From: Paludibacteraceae bacterium
GTDB lineage: Bacteria; Bacteroidota; Bacteroidia; Bacteroidales; Paludibacteraceae
Direction of reading: 5' to 3'
DNA: 64,000 nucleotides
Assembly (NCBI GenBank): GCA_017471175.1
Contig: JAFUVS010000008.1
Span: forward strand, 1 to 64,000
Of the stretch, positions 25,649 to 34,913 are shown piece by piece (within the stretch, counting starts at the first letter, position 1; every line of letters starts with the position of its first letter). The translations under genes were made by a program, and so were the position numbers. The notes below the pieces were generated by a model. The model was not told where the DNA came from, made no database searches, and worked only from the letters and a program-made list of their open reading frames with translations.

Positions 25649-25685
25649 CCCCGCCCCGCTTGCGGGGATGGGGTAGGGGGCGGGG
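25649..25685 (+). other. GC-rich hairpin / G-quadruplex-capable element before merR
   Basis: Between mltD and the MerR gene lies a C-rich then G-rich element. A 9-bp perfect stem pairs CCCCGCCCC (25649-25657) with GGGGCGGGG (25677-25685). The G-rich half alone has four runs of four or five G (25664-25667, 25670-25673, 25676-25680, 25682-25685) with loops of 2, 2 and 1 nt, a textbook G-quadruplex pattern. The element ends 16 nt before the ATG at 25702. The hairpin followed by AAAAT is a weak terminator at best. Confidence 0.8.
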
Positions 25686-25701
25686 AAAATCAAACAAAAA
25701 A

Positions 25702-26034
25702 ATGACAGAACAAAACGAACATAAAGTATTTTACTCCATCGCCGAAGTATCCGAACTTGTGGGCGTACCCGCTTCTACCCTCCGCTTTTGGGAAAAACAG
25801 TTCAGCGGCATACGACCCCGAACGGATGGTCACAACAACCGCTACTACAAGCAAACCGACATCGACCTTATCAAGCAAATCAAGTACCTGCGCGACGAAA
25901 TGCACATCACCCGCATCGAAGCCATACGCAACGAATTGAGTGCACCCCGCCGCCGAGCCGACCAACGCCAACACGCCTACGAGATACTCACCCGAGTCAA
26001 AACCGAACTCGAAGCCATCCGGGCAGCATTGTAA
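25702..26034 (+). CDS. MerR-family transcriptional regulator
   Basis: A 110-residue protein with a MerR-type winged helix at residues 8-75 (FYSIAEVSELVGVPASTLRFWEKQF, then NRYYKQTDIDLIKQIKYL) and a short coiled-coil tail (YEILTRVKTELEAIRAAL). It has no cysteines for metal sensing. Short MerR proteins like this are common next to MltD-type genes in Bacteroidetes; the regulon is unknown. The ATG at 25702 is preferred; longer starts would run through the G-rich element and give a low-complexity N-terminus. Confidence 0.88.
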   Translation: MTEQNEHKVFYSIAEVSELVGVPASTLRFWEKQFSGIRPRTDGHNNRYYKQTDIDLIKQIKYLRDEMHITRIEAIRNELSAPRRRADQRQHAYEILTRVKTELEAIRAAL

Positions 26035-26082
26035 ATAGCTTTGCAATCAATCTGATAAGTATAACGTTTAGCATATAAAGAT

Positions 26083-27462
26083 ATGTCAAAACCCGTTTTT
26101 ACATCTTCCGACATTGCTCAATTAGAGCAAAGAGGAATAACCGTCAAGCAGGCGGAACAGCAATTGGAACGTTTCCGCATCGGATTTCCCGAACTGGATA
26201 TAGTTGCTCCCGCAGCCGTGCGGCGCAAAGGAGGTATCCTGCGCCCGTCCGTGGAGGAAAGACAACGCTACATCGCCCTCTGGCAGGAATACCTTCGCGA
26301 GGGACACGAAGTCGTTAAGTTCGTACCCGCATCCGGCGCAGCAAGCCGTATGTTCAAAGACCTCTACGCCTATCTTGACAGCGGCGAAGAAACAGACTTC
26401 ATTCGCACTTTCCTTGCCCATAAAGACCTCTTCGCCTTCGGCTCCGCGCTTCAAGGCAAAGAGGGTAGGGAAGCCGTCCGCTTCCTGCTCGAAGATATGC
26501 ACTACGGCGATCTGCCCAAAGGACTGCTTCTCTTCCACCGCTATCGCAATGCCGCACGCACTCCTGCTGAGGAGCATCTCGTGGAGGGCGCGCTCTATGC
26601 CGCTACCGAGACGCGCAAAGGACAAGTGTGCCGTATCCATTTCACCGTCAGCCACCAACACCTGCCCCTCTTCCGGCAACACATAGCCGAGCAACTGCCT
26701 CTCTATCAGAAGAAATACGGCGTGCGCTACGAGATTTCTTTTTCCGAGCAGTCGCCCGCTACCGATACCCTGGCAGCCAATCCCGACGGCACTCCCTTCC
26801 GCAATCCCGACGGCACGCTTCTCTTCCGTCCGGGCGGGCACGGCGCACTCATCGAGAACCTCAATGACCTCAACTGCGACATCGCTTTCATCAAGAACAT
26901 CGATAACGTCGTTCCCGACTACCGCAAACCCTCTACCACCCATTTCAAGCAGGTTCTTGCCGGCATCCTCATCGAAGAGCAACAGCGCGTGTTCAGTCTA
27001 TTACGCAACCCCAATCTGTCGAGCGAAGAAAGAGAACGCTTGAACCGACCCATCCGCGTCTGCGGCGTAGTACGCAACACAGGCGAACCCGGCGGCGGTC
27101 CCTTTATCGTGCGCGACAAGGACGGCTCGCTCTCCTACCAGATACTCGAGTCCAGCCAGATAGCCGACAAAGACCTGATGGCACGCTCCACCCATTTCAA
27201 CCCCGTGGATCTCGTATGCTCCCTGCGCGATGCTGACGGCAAACCCTACCATTTGCCCGACTTCGTGGATCCCGATACAGGCTTTATCTCCCATAAGTCC
27301 AAGGACGGCAAAGACCTGCTTGCACTCGAACTGCCCGGACTGTGGAACGGAGCGATGGCGAAATGGAACACCATCTTCGTCGAAGTTCCCGTCTCTACCT
27401 TCAATCCCGTCAAGACGGTCAACGACTTGCTCCGTCCGCAACACCAACCCCGCAAAATCTAA
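26083..27462 (+). CDS. DUF4301 protein
   Basis: A 459-residue protein of the Bacteroidetes-specific DUF4301 family. It has no signal peptide or membrane segment. Conserved stretches include KFVPASGAASRMFKDLYAYLD, a glycine-rich loop (FRPGGHGALIENLNDL, CDIAFIKNIDNVVPD) and RVCGVVRNTGEPGGGPF. The PGGHGALIENLNDLN and KNIDNV segments recall sugar-nucleotide pyrophosphorylase folds, but no activity is known. It is followed after 6 nt by the CYTH gene. Confidence 0.88.
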   Translation: MSKPVFTSSDIAQLEQRGITVKQAEQQLERFRIGFPELDIVAPAAVRRKGGILRPSVEERQRYIALWQEYLREGHEVVKFVPASGAASRMFKDLYAYLDSGEETDFIRTFLAHKDLFAFGSALQGKEGREAVRFLLEDMHYGDLPKGLLLFHRYRNAARTPAEEHLVEGALYAATETRKGQVCRIHFTVSHQHLPLFRQHIAEQLPLYQKKYGVRYEISFSEQSPATDTLAANPDGTPFRNPDGTLLFRPGGHGALIENLNDLNCDIAFIKNIDNVVPDYRKPSTTHFKQVLAGILIEEQQRVFSLLRNPNLSSEERERLNRPIRVCGVVRNTGEPGGGPFIVRDKDGSLSYQILESSQIADKDLMARSTHFNPVDLVCSLRDADGKPYHLPDFVDPDTGFISHKSKDGKDLLALELPGLWNGAMAKWNTIFVEVPVSTFNPVKTVNDLLRPQHQPRKI

Positions 27463-27468
27463 AACCTT

Positions 27469-27963
27469 ATGGGACACCAGGAAATAGAACGCAAGTTCCT
27501 CGTTCGGGACGACACCTATAAGCAACTCGCCACGAGCAGCATCCCCATCTCGCAAGGCTACTTGAGCCTCAACGAACGCTGCTCCGTGCGCGTGCGCCGA
27601 TGGGGTGACAAGGGATTCATTACCGTCAAGTCGCACGTTGTTGTCAACCGCTTCTCGCGCTACGAATGGGAAAAAGAGATTCCTGCTGCAGAAGCCGACG
27701 AACTGCTCGCACTCTGCTTGCCCGGTAAGATCGAAAAGACCCGATGGCTCGTCCCGTTAGGCGATACGCTGACCTGCGAGGTGGACGAATTCTTCGGTCT
27801 CAATCAAGGGCTTGTGATGGCAGAAATCGAACTGAAGTCAGAAGACCAAGCCTATCCGCGCCCCGACTTCCTCGCCGAAGAAGTGACCGGCGACCCGCGC
27901 TACTTCAATAGTTACCTCATTTCCCATCCCTACCTCACGTGGAAGGAAACCTCTAACATCTAA
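27469..27963 (+). CDS. CYTH domain protein (inorganic triphosphatase-like)
   Basis: A 164-residue CYTH-fold protein. The ExExK signature is E5-I-E7-R-K9, followed by RVRRWGDKGFITVKS and YEWEKEIP. The tunnel fold binds triphosphate groups and divalent metals; stand-alone short members usually hydrolyse inorganic triphosphate. It lies 6 nt after DUF4301 and 10 nt before the PAP2 gene, so the three genes are probably one operon of phosphate-ester enzymes. Confidence 0.9.
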   Translation: MGHQEIERKFLVRDDTYKQLATSSIPISQGYLSLNERCSVRVRRWGDKGFITVKSHVVVNRFSRYEWEKEIPAAEADELLALCLPGKIEKTRWLVPLGDTLTCEVDEFFGLNQGLVMAEIELKSEDQAYPRPDFLAEEVTGDPRYFNSYLISHPYLTWKETSNI

Positions 27964-27973
27964 CCTCTAAACC

Positions 27974-28693
27974 ATGAATCGCTCTATCCTTCTTTTAACG
28001 GCGTTACTGCTCTCTTTAGCGCATGTATCTGCCCAAAAACCGCAAGCCTATTTCTCTGTGAATGAGATGCCCGATGCGGTTCTCTACCTTCCGGCACCGC
28101 CCGACTCTCTGTCTATGCGCTTCGCTTACGATACGGCGCAGTACCAATGGGGCAAACGCCAACGCAGCACGCCGCGCGGTCAGCAAGCCAAAGACGATGC
28201 CGACTACGGTATCTACCGCATGGCGACAATTTTTTCGCCCGTCATCGGCGTTACAATCAGTCCCAACCAAACGCCCGAGTTGTGGAAACTGCTCACTGAC
28301 GCTACCTATACGGCGGGCAGAGGCTGCGACATCGCCAAGGCGCATTATTTCCGCCCGCGACCTTATATGTACTTCAATGAGCCCACCCTCGTTCCGCAAG
28401 ACGAGGAGGTGCTGCGCCATAATGGTTCTTATCCGTCAGGCCACACTACGTTAGGTTGGGTGACGGCTCTTATCTTGGTGGAGATCTGTCCCGAGTACGA
28501 AAACGAAATCCTGCGCGTGGGGTACGAGTACGGGCAGAGCCGCGTCATCGCAGGCTACCACTGGCAAAGCGATGTGACAGCCGGACGGCTCGTTGCCTCC
28601 TCCTGCTTCGCCCGTCTGCACACCGCCAAACCCTATCTCAAACAACTCAAAAAAGCACAAAAAGAATACAAAAAACTCCATAAAAATCCTTAA
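27974..28693 (+). CDS. PAP2 / class A acid phosphatase
   Basis: A 239-residue exported phosphatase with a signal peptide (MNRSILLLTALLLSLAHVSAQ). All three motifs of the family are intact: K(x6)RP in KAHYFRPRP, PSGHT, and SR(x5)H(x3)D in SRVIAGYHWQSD. It lacks the multiple membrane spans of lipid phosphatases and instead resembles soluble periplasmic PhoN/PhoC-type non-specific acid phosphatases. Likely substrates are organic phosphate monoesters. Confidence 0.9.
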   Translation: MNRSILLLTALLLSLAHVSAQKPQAYFSVNEMPDAVLYLPAPPDSLSMRFAYDTAQYQWGKRQRSTPRGQQAKDDADYGIYRMATIFSPVIGVTISPNQTPELWKLLTDATYTAGRGCDIAKAHYFRPRPYMYFNEPTLVPQDEEVLRHNGSYPSGHTTLGWVTALILVEICPEYENEILRVGYEYGQSRVIAGYHWQSDVTAGRLVASSCFARLHTAKPYLKQLKKAQKEYKKLHKNP

Positions 28694-28705
28694 ATCTATA
28701 AAACT

Positions 28706-28903
28706 ATGAAATCATCTTATTCAGTAGCAGCCTTTTTAGGCGGCGTCATCGTAGGCGGTATCGCCGCCCTCTTACTCGCTCCGAAAGCAGGTAAAGAACT
28801 CCGCGAAGACATCTCCTCCTTTGCCGAAGAAGAAGCGCAGAAAGTAAAAGATGTCTATAATCGCTTCCGTCAAGAAGAAACAGAACCCTCTAACGAAGCC
28901 TGA
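28706..28903 (+). CDS. YtxH-like small membrane protein
   Basis: A 65-residue protein with one N-terminal hydrophobic helix (VAAFLGGVIVGGIAALLLAPKAGKELREDI), the hallmark of the YtxH family, and a charged C-terminal helix. Members are linked to envelope stress, but the mechanism is not known. It is followed 2 nt later by a holin-like protein; this pair is common in Bacteroidetes. Confidence 0.88.
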   Translation: MKSSYSVAAFLGGVIVGGIAALLLAPKAGKELREDISSFAEEEAQKVKDVYNRFRQEETEPSNEA

Positions 28904-28905
28904 TT

Positions 28906-29436
28906 ATGTTCAATCGTCAAGACTTAGACTACCTGCTTGCCGACCTCCAAGAGTACGGCAAGACGCGCTTTGAGCAAGCCAAACTCACCCTCTTGGATAA
29001 ACTATCGCGCATAGCCGCCTTACTCCTCCTCGGATTAGCGGTTATCTTGATTGTTTTTGCCATTGTGGCTATTGGCGGAGTGGCACTCATATCTGCGTTG
29101 AGCAACTGTATGCCCACGTGGGCTGCGGCTCTCATCGTGGCAGCTATCTGGCTCGTCTTCCTGATTATTGTCATCGCGTTGCGCAAACATTTGTTCCTCA
29201 ACCCGATGCTCGCTGCCATAGCGGCTATCCTGTTCGGTCCGCAGCCCAAGCAGAACCTTACCGTTGAGAGCCTGAACCAAGAGACGCAAATGCTTGACTA
29301 TAAAGCAGGTGAACAAGAGAAGAACCTCCAACGCGAAGCAGAACGTATGCAACGCTCTTGGATGGACCTCCTTGAGCGTTTCACTGCGGCGCGCAACCTG
29401 GTCTCTAACCTGCTCGGACGACTCTTCCGCAAATGA
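28906..29436 (+). CDS. Holin-superfamily (phage_holin_3_6-like) membrane protein
   Basis: A 176-residue protein with two adjacent transmembrane helices (IAALLLLGLAVILIVFAIVAIGGVAL and WAAALIVAAIWLVFLIIVIAL) and amphipathic flanks. It matches the chromosomal holin-superfamily proteins that accompany YtxH, not a phage lysis cassette: no endolysin or phage gene is nearby. Its stop overlaps the next start by four bases. Confidence 0.82.
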   Translation: MFNRQDLDYLLADLQEYGKTRFEQAKLTLLDKLSRIAALLLLGLAVILIVFAIVAIGGVALISALSNCMPTWAAALIVAAIWLVFLIIVIALRKHLFLNPMLAAIAAILFGPQPKQNLTVESLNQETQMLDYKAGEQEKNLQREAERMQRSWMDLLERFTAARNLVSNLLGRLFRK

Positions 29437-30593
29437 GCACTTCTCCTATGGAAAGCCGTCCCTTTACCTTTGACCGGACAGTGCGGCTCGTAATAGCAAT
29501 CGTTATTATCGCCGCACTGTTCGCTCTCACCAAGACCTTGAGCAGTGTCCTGCTGCCTTTCGTTGTGGCGTGGTTCATCGCCTACTTGCTGCATCCCATC
29601 GTTGTCTTTATGCAGACGAAGATGCGCATCCGCCCCCGCGTCTTGGCGGTCATTCTGACCCTCATACTCGTCTTTGGTCTGCTCACCGGCGTGGTAGCCA
29701 TCCTTGTGCCGCTCATCGGCAAGGAGACTGCACACGTCTCGCAGTTAGTCAACGAGTATGTACGCGGCATACAGGTGGACACCATCCTCCCGCCCGACAT
29801 ACAGGACTGGTTGCGCGAACGCTTGGCGCAAGCCGACCTGCAAACACTCATTCAGAAAATCAACTTTGAGGCAGTCATTGAGAAAGCCGGAGGGTATCTC
29901 GGCAGCATCATCGGCGGGTCGCTCAGCGTCCTTTCCGCACTCTTCGTGGTCTTCGCCTGCCTGCTCTACCTCGTCTTTATCCTTATTGACTACGAAACAC
30001 TCAGTCGAGGTATGCACGAGATGATTCCGCCGAAGTTCCGCACCGTAGTCAACGGCATCCTGGATGACCTCGAGCAGGGTATGAACAAGTACTTCCGTGG
30101 TCAGGCTCTGATAGCCTCCACCGTGGGCGTGCTCTTCAGTATCGGTTTTCTGATTATGGGCTTGCCCCTCGCCGTTGTGGTCGGACTTTTCATCGGACTG
30201 CTTAATATGATTCCCTATATGCAGGCGTTCGGTATTCCTATCACGATGCTGTTAGGACTGCTGCAGGCAGCCGACACCGGCACAAGTTACTGGATTATCC
30301 TCTTGGAGATTGCCGCCGTCTTTGTCGTGGTGCAGTCTATCCAAGACCTCGTTCTCAATCCCCTTATTATGGGAAACGTCATCGGTATGAACCCTGCCGT
30401 TATGCTCCTATCGCTCTCTATCTGGGGCTATCTGCTCGGCGTGGCGGGTATGATTATTGCCCTGCCTATCACTACCGTCATCATCTCATACTATAAACGC
30501 TACGTACTCGGCGAAACGGACAACGCCCCAATAGGTACAGCAGAACCGGATACACCTGCCGTTCCTGTCCCGAACACAGGAAAAACAAAGTAA
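29433..30593 (+). CDS. AI-2E family transporter
   Basis: A 386-residue inner-membrane protein with about seven to eight transmembrane helices and the family's conserved C-terminal region (GLLNMIPYMQAFGIPITMLLGLL, SIQDLVLNPLIMGNVIGMNPAVMLLSLSIWG). Members export small molecules or act in Na+/H+ exchange; the name reflects one member that exports autoinducer-2. Substrate unknown here. It is translationally coupled to the holin-like gene (ATGA overlap). Confidence 0.92.
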   Translation: MSTSPMESRPFTFDRTVRLVIAIVIIAALFALTKTLSSVLLPFVVAWFIAYLLHPIVVFMQTKMRIRPRVLAVILTLILVFGLLTGVVAILVPLIGKETAHVSQLVNEYVRGIQVDTILPPDIQDWLRERLAQADLQTLIQKINFEAVIEKAGGYLGSIIGGSLSVLSALFVVFACLLYLVFILIDYETLSRGMHEMIPPKFRTVVNGILDDLEQGMNKYFRGQALIASTVGVLFSIGFLIMGLPLAVVVGLFIGLLNMIPYMQAFGIPITMLLGLLQAADTGTSYWIILLEIAAVFVVVQSIQDLVLNPLIMGNVIGMNPAVMLLSLSIWGYLLGVAGMIIALPITTVIISYYKRYVLGETDNAPIGTAEPDTPAVPVPNTGKTK

Positions 30594-30620
30594 CACTCTA
30601 TTTACAAAAACGTCTCACTT

Positions 30621-31937
30621 ATGCGTCATTCGACAACCTCACCTTGGACTTGGGTGCCGACCCTCTACTTCGCGGAAGGGATTCCCTATTTCCTCGTTAA
30701 TACCGTATCTGTCATGCTCTTCACCCGTTTGGGTGTCCCCAATAGTACGATGGCACTCTTCACGGGTATGCTCTATCTCCCGTGGGTTATCAAACCCCTT
30801 TGGTCGCCCTTCGTGGATGTGATTCGCACCAAGCGATGGTGGATCATCGCTATGCAAATCCTCCTCTCCGTCGCTTTTGTCGGGCTGACGCTCTCCATTC
30901 CGCATCCCAACGCCGAACTGATTGCCTCGGGACAGACACCTGTTTCGCTCTTTTCTGTCATGCTGTGTTTGTTTTGGATTACTGCCTTTGCTTCCGCTAC
31001 ACACGATGTGGCTGCCGACGGCTTCTATATGCTCGCCCTCGAAGGCAAGCAGCAGTCTTTCTTCGTGGGCATACGCAGTCTCTTCTACCGTTTGGCATCC
31101 GTTTTCGGACAAGGCGGACTGATAGCACTCGCCGGTTGGCTCGAATTGCGCTGGGGCAATATCCCTCTTGCATGGCAGACGACTCTCTTAACAGCCTCGA
31201 TACTGTTTGCCCTCATTACCGTTTGGCATATCTTTTTCCTGCCTGCCGTTGAACATTCGCAATCCGACGAACAAGAACCATACGCTGAAAAACAAACAAC
31301 CGCACAGGATATCCTGCGCGGCTTCGGACGCTCTTTCGCCACCTTCTTCACCAAGCGCGGCGTATTGCTCGCCCTGCTTTTTATGCTTATCTACCGCCTT
31401 CCCGAAGCCTTCTTGGTCAAGATGCTCCCGCCTTTCTTGGTGCAGGATCCCGCTAACGGCGGATTAGGTATGAGTACGGCGGCTGTAGGGGTGGTCTATG
31501 GCACGTTTGGCGTGATTGCACTTGCTTTAGGTGGTATCTTAGGCGGCTTCTATGCCGCCCGTTTGGGACTGAAGCGCGCCATCATCCCGATGGCACTCGC
31601 CATTACCCTGCCTGACGCACTCTATCTGTGGCTCAGCATCGCGCAACCTGCTTCCCAACTGTGGATTACCGTTGCGGTCTTCATTGAGCAATTCGGCTAC
31701 GGCTTTGGCTTCACCGCCTATATGCTCTACCTGATGCACTTCGCTGAGGGCGAATACCAAACCTCCCATTACGCCCTTTCTACCGGCTTTATGGCATTAG
31801 GGATGATGCTGCCCGGTATGGTGGCAGGTTATATTCAGGAAAGAATAGGCTATACGGGACTCTTCTGGCTCGTTATGGCGTGCTGCCTGTTAAGTATAGG
31901 CATTACCGTTCTCGTTCGCCGCACATTGAAAGAGTAG
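30621..31937 (+). CDS. AmpG-like MFS transporter (muropeptide permease family)
   Basis: A 438-residue major-facilitator protein with twelve predicted membrane helices. The beginning WVPTLYFAEGIPYFLVNTVSVMLF and LPWVIKPLWSPFVDVIRTKRWWI match the AmpG-like group, and the helices are followed by ASATHDVAADGFYMLAL. Proteins of this group import anhydro-muropeptides for cell-wall recycling, which would fit the nearby MltD, but the substrate is inferred. Its stop directly abuts the stop of the convergent CPBP gene. Confidence 0.88.
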   Translation: MRHSTTSPWTWVPTLYFAEGIPYFLVNTVSVMLFTRLGVPNSTMALFTGMLYLPWVIKPLWSPFVDVIRTKRWWIIAMQILLSVAFVGLTLSIPHPNAELIASGQTPVSLFSVMLCLFWITAFASATHDVAADGFYMLALEGKQQSFFVGIRSLFYRLASVFGQGGLIALAGWLELRWGNIPLAWQTTLLTASILFALITVWHIFFLPAVEHSQSDEQEPYAEKQTTAQDILRGFGRSFATFFTKRGVLLALLFMLIYRLPEAFLVKMLPPFLVQDPANGGLGMSTAAVGVVYGTFGVIALALGGILGGFYAARLGLKRAIIPMALAITLPDALYLWLSIAQPASQLWITVAVFIEQFGYGFGFTAYMLYLMHFAEGEYQTSHYALSTGFMALGMMLPGMVAGYIQERIGYTGLFWLVMACCLLSIGITVLVRRTLKE

Positions 31938-32672
31938 TCACATTATAGGAAACCAGACAAACACGGCGGCATCCCATAGCGCGTGGCTCAATACGATAGC
32001 GGGCAGCCACTCGCGGCGGTAGGCATACAGCCCGCCCCATATTACGCCGCAAACCAATGCCGATACAAGAAGCATAAAGTTCATAGCAGGCAGATGAATG
32101 AGCGTATAGATAACCGTCGTTACCGCCATGGCTGCCCATTCGGCAGGTAGGCGTTGCAGCCATTGCGGGCAGTCGGTCTTGTATCGCTCGCAGAAAGTGG
32201 CTTGTACATACCCCCGCCAGAAAATCTCCTCCGCAGGACCTATCAGGCAGAGCAAGAGCCAACCTATCAGTTGCTCATTGCTCTGTCCTTTCAATCCATA
32301 GACGGCATCAATCTCTACGCGGGCAAACGACGGAAACAGCCATCCCGCCGCCTTATCGCCTATCCAAAAAACGCCCCACAACACGGCAGCGATTCCTATT
32401 CCGATTGCTACTTGCAGGAGGATATAGTTAAGAGAGGATGTTCCTTGACTTTCATTCGTTTCGGATTCTTTGCATATAGTTCCCCTATTCCGCCACTGCG
32501 CCCAATGCGCTTTCCATAGGTCGTGACCGTACCAAAAGGACAGCAGGAGCAGCAAGGCGGCTGCCGATGCCATCACTCCCCAAAAATTCACTTGTCCCGC
32601 CGTCCACGGCGAGAACATCACAAACCATAGCAGAGCCGCTACGAACAAAGCATTAGCCAAATGGCGATTCAT
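31938..32672 (-). CDS. CPBP family intramembrane glutamic endopeptidase
   Basis: A 244-residue integral membrane protein with about six to seven helices. The CPBP/Abi motif EEIFWRGYVQATF holds the catalytic Glu-Glu and Arg, and a second motif (VIYTLIHLPAMNF) and third (HALWDAAVFVWF) supply His residues. Relatives include Rce1 CAAX proteases and bacteriocin self-immunity proteins; the substrate here is unknown. There is no gap to the convergent MFS gene and no separate terminator between them. Confidence 0.9.
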   Translation of the reverse strand: MNRHLANALFVAALLWFVMFSPWTAGQVNFWGVMASAAALLLLLSFWYGHDLWKAHWAQWRNRGTICKESETNESQGTSSLNYILLQVAIGIGIAAVLWGVFWIGDKAAGWLFPSFARVEIDAVYGLKGQSNEQLIGWLLLCLIGPAEEIFWRGYVQATFCERYKTDCPQWLQRLPAEWAAMAVTTVIYTLIHLPAMNFMLLVSALVCGVIWGGLYAYRREWLPAIVLSHALWDAAVFVWFPIM

Positions 32673-32716
32673 AGGATAGAAAAATAAATCACGTTAGAAA
32701 GTAGAAGGTTAGTCTG

Positions 32717-33634
32717 TTATCCGAAGTATTGGCGTATGGCGACCGACCCCATCGTTCCGGCAACAAGAAGAATGGAAGAAACTAATTGCAGTTTGGCAGT
32801 CATCTCGTCAAGATGGTTAATCGCATCCTTGTCCGTTGTGAGGCGCGCCATCGTCCGGCAGTTGCCCCAAGCCATCGGAGCCGACAGAAGGATGAGCAAC
32901 GCACCCCACGGCAGTTTGCCAAATACGATACATATCGCTACCCATACCATCGGGATCAGCACTTCCACGTAATAGACCACCTGACTGGCGCGAACGCCTA
33001 TCGTCATAGGCAGCGTGCGGATACCGGCGCGAAGGTCGGTCTGAATATCGCGCGTGTTATTGGCGTGCAGCACCGCGTTCGTAATCGGCACAAAACACAA
33101 TACCAACCACAACGCGTCTCCATATAGCGATGCGTCTGCCATCTCGCCCGTAGGGTGGGGCAGAACCACCATCGCCGTACCCAATGCAGGCAGAATACCG
33201 AAGTTGATGAAGATAGCCAAGTCGCCTAATGCCCGGAATTTCATTCCCGAATAGCAGAAAGCCACCAAGCCACCCGCTATGCCAATCCAAAGCAGTTGCC
33301 AACCGCTCACCCAAGCTATAGCCAGTCCGTTCAGCGTCGCTACGGCAAACAGAATATAGGCAAACCGTTTCATTTCAGCGGCTGTCATCTCGCCTGCCAC
33401 CAACGTCTTTGCCCCGTAGGTGTCCTGTGCATCCACACCACGAACAAAATCGTAGTAGTCGCTCATCGTATTACCCGCCGCGTGGAAGAGCAGAATGCCG
33501 GCCATCGCCCACAAAGCCATCAGCCAACTGACCGAGTAACCCATCGAAAAAAGACCCGCCGTGGTCACCAACACCGGCAGTACCGATACAGGGAATGACC
33601 ACGGACGAGTCGCAAGTAAATAGCGTTTCAACAT
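32717..33634 (-). CDS. menA: 1,4-dihydroxy-2-naphthoate polyprenyltransferase (MenA, UbiA family)
   Basis: A 305-residue UbiA-superfamily membrane enzyme with eight to nine helices. The two prenyl-diphosphate/Mg binding motifs are NTMSDYYDFVRGVDAQDTYG and NNTRDIQTDLRAG. The N-terminal ATRPWSFPVSVLPVLV is typical of MenA, which attaches the polyprenyl chain to dihydroxynaphthoate in menaquinone synthesis. It begins 3 nt after the C1 peptidase stop, so both are on one transcript although the functions are unrelated. Confidence 0.9.
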   Translation of the reverse strand: MLKRYLLATRPWSFPVSVLPVLVTTAGLFSMGYSVSWLMALWAMAGILLFHAAGNTMSDYYDFVRGVDAQDTYGAKTLVAGEMTAAEMKRFAYILFAVATLNGLAIAWVSGWQLLWIGIAGGLVAFCYSGMKFRALGDLAIFINFGILPALGTAMVVLPHPTGEMADASLYGDALWLVLCFVPITNAVLHANNTRDIQTDLRAGIRTLPMTIGVRASQVVYYVEVLIPMVWVAICIVFGKLPWGALLILLSAPMAWGNCRTMARLTTDKDAINHLDEMTAKLQLVSSILLVAGTMGSVAIRQYFG

Positions 33635-33637
33635 CGC

Positions 33638-34861
33638 TTATAGACCGAGTTTCTTACGGATATCCTTAGGAATAGCGTCTTTGTGAACCAGAATATCGTT
33701 GGTCTTGTACTGCATGAAGGCTGTCGATACGTACCAGATACCGTTGTAGTCAAAGCCTTCCGTACCCCACGAGTTCTTAATCATATAGTAGATTTTGCCG
33801 TTCTGGTCTTTGGCGCGACCGAAGATCTGCATACCGTGGTCATCGGTGGTCTCCCAGTTGTCGTAAGCCTCTTGGCGCATCTCTTGGGTGATGGTCAGTT
33901 CGGGCAAGGGACGTTTGGTCAGCTCTTCGCGTTTGCTCTTCGCGTCCATACCGAGCCAGTGAGCCATATCCGTGCCGGTGATCTGTGCGCCGTTCTCTGC
34001 ATCGGGTACAACGCCCACGCCCTTGCGGGTGAAGCCCTGTTCGCTCACGTCAGCACCCCAAGCCATCGTGAAGCCCTTGTCCAAAGCATTGTCGATAATG
34101 CGCATCAAGTCCTCCATCGGCACGTTGTACATCATATCCATGCGCCAGTTGTCAGGCACTTCCAACGCAAAACGCGGATGACCCTCTTCGTAGGAATAAG
34201 GATGGTGGGTGTAGCTGGTGATGCTTACATAGTCGTCAGCGTTCAGACCGAGCGACTTGGCATACGATAGCGGAGTGTGCTTCTTGCCGTCCACTACAAA
34301 CTCCTTCGGACATTCGCCAAGATACGTGTCATACACGGCTTGCAGACCTTGTTTCCATACGGGAGTCAGTTTGCCCAAACTGCGACCTAAAGCCTTTACA
34401 TAGCCGTTAGCCACAGCGTCCAACTCTTTATGTACGGGCAGCGTGTCGGCAGGCGTGCTGCCATACTTGATACCCGGCATCTCCGATTGGGGAACCAATC
34501 CGTAGTGCTTCAAGCAGTAAATCACATCGTATGCGCTGCCGCCTGCTGCAAACTGCGCGTTCTGATACATACGTACCACGTACTCGGCACGGTCCACCAT
34601 CGTGTGGCTTACTACGAACATCTCGGCAAAGTCAACCACTTTGCCCTTGTTCAGACGCATTACCTCGCTCTCAAGGAATCCTAACGTCGAGAAGCACCAG
34701 CAGGTACCGCTACGGTGTTGGTTCTTGATGGGCGTAATAGCTACGCTATCAACGGTTGTGAACACGAACCCCGAATCCTGCTTCTGTTCGGTGGTCTCCT
34801 CTGTTTGAGCCATTGCCAATGCACTGACTGCCGTGAGTGCTAAAAGAAACAATTTCCTCAT
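33638..34861 (-). CDS. C1 family (bleomycin hydrolase/PepC-like) cysteine aminopeptidase
   Basis: A 407-residue papain-fold peptidase with a signal peptide (MRKLFLLALTAVSALAMAQ), so it is exported, unlike cytosolic PepC. The catalytic Cys54 is in SGTCWCFSTLGFLES, the His in TTDDHGMQIFG, and the Asn in MIKNSWGTEGF. The insertion pattern (QGLQAVYDTYLGECPKEF, DMMYNVPMEDLMRIID) is that of bleomycin-hydrolase-like enzymes of Bacteroidales. It probably trims peptides in the periplasm. A consensus promoter lies 50-80 nt upstream. Confidence 0.9.
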   Translation of the reverse strand: MRKLFLLALTAVSALAMAQTEETTEQKQDSGFVFTTVDSVAITPIKNQHRSGTCWCFSTLGFLESEVMRLNKGKVVDFAEMFVVSHTMVDRAEYVVRMYQNAQFAAGGSAYDVIYCLKHYGLVPQSEMPGIKYGSTPADTLPVHKELDAVANGYVKALGRSLGKLTPVWKQGLQAVYDTYLGECPKEFVVDGKKHTPLSYAKSLGLNADDYVSITSYTHHPYSYEEGHPRFALEVPDNWRMDMMYNVPMEDLMRIIDNALDKGFTMAWGADVSEQGFTRKGVGVVPDAENGAQITGTDMAHWLGMDAKSKREELTKRPLPELTITQEMRQEAYDNWETTDDHGMQIFGRAKDQNGKIYYMIKNSWGTEGFDYNGIWYVSTAFMQYKTNDILVHKDAIPKDIRKKLGL

Positions 34862-34913
34862 CTTTGTGTTGGTTTTTATTTTGGTTAGTTAATTCGTTGT
34901 ACGCTACCGCCCG

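Noticed and set aside
28906-29436. Holin-like gene as a sign of prophage
   Set aside because: The gene sits with YtxH and AI-2E genes in an ordinary chromosomal operon; no phage structural, lysis or integrase gene is near.
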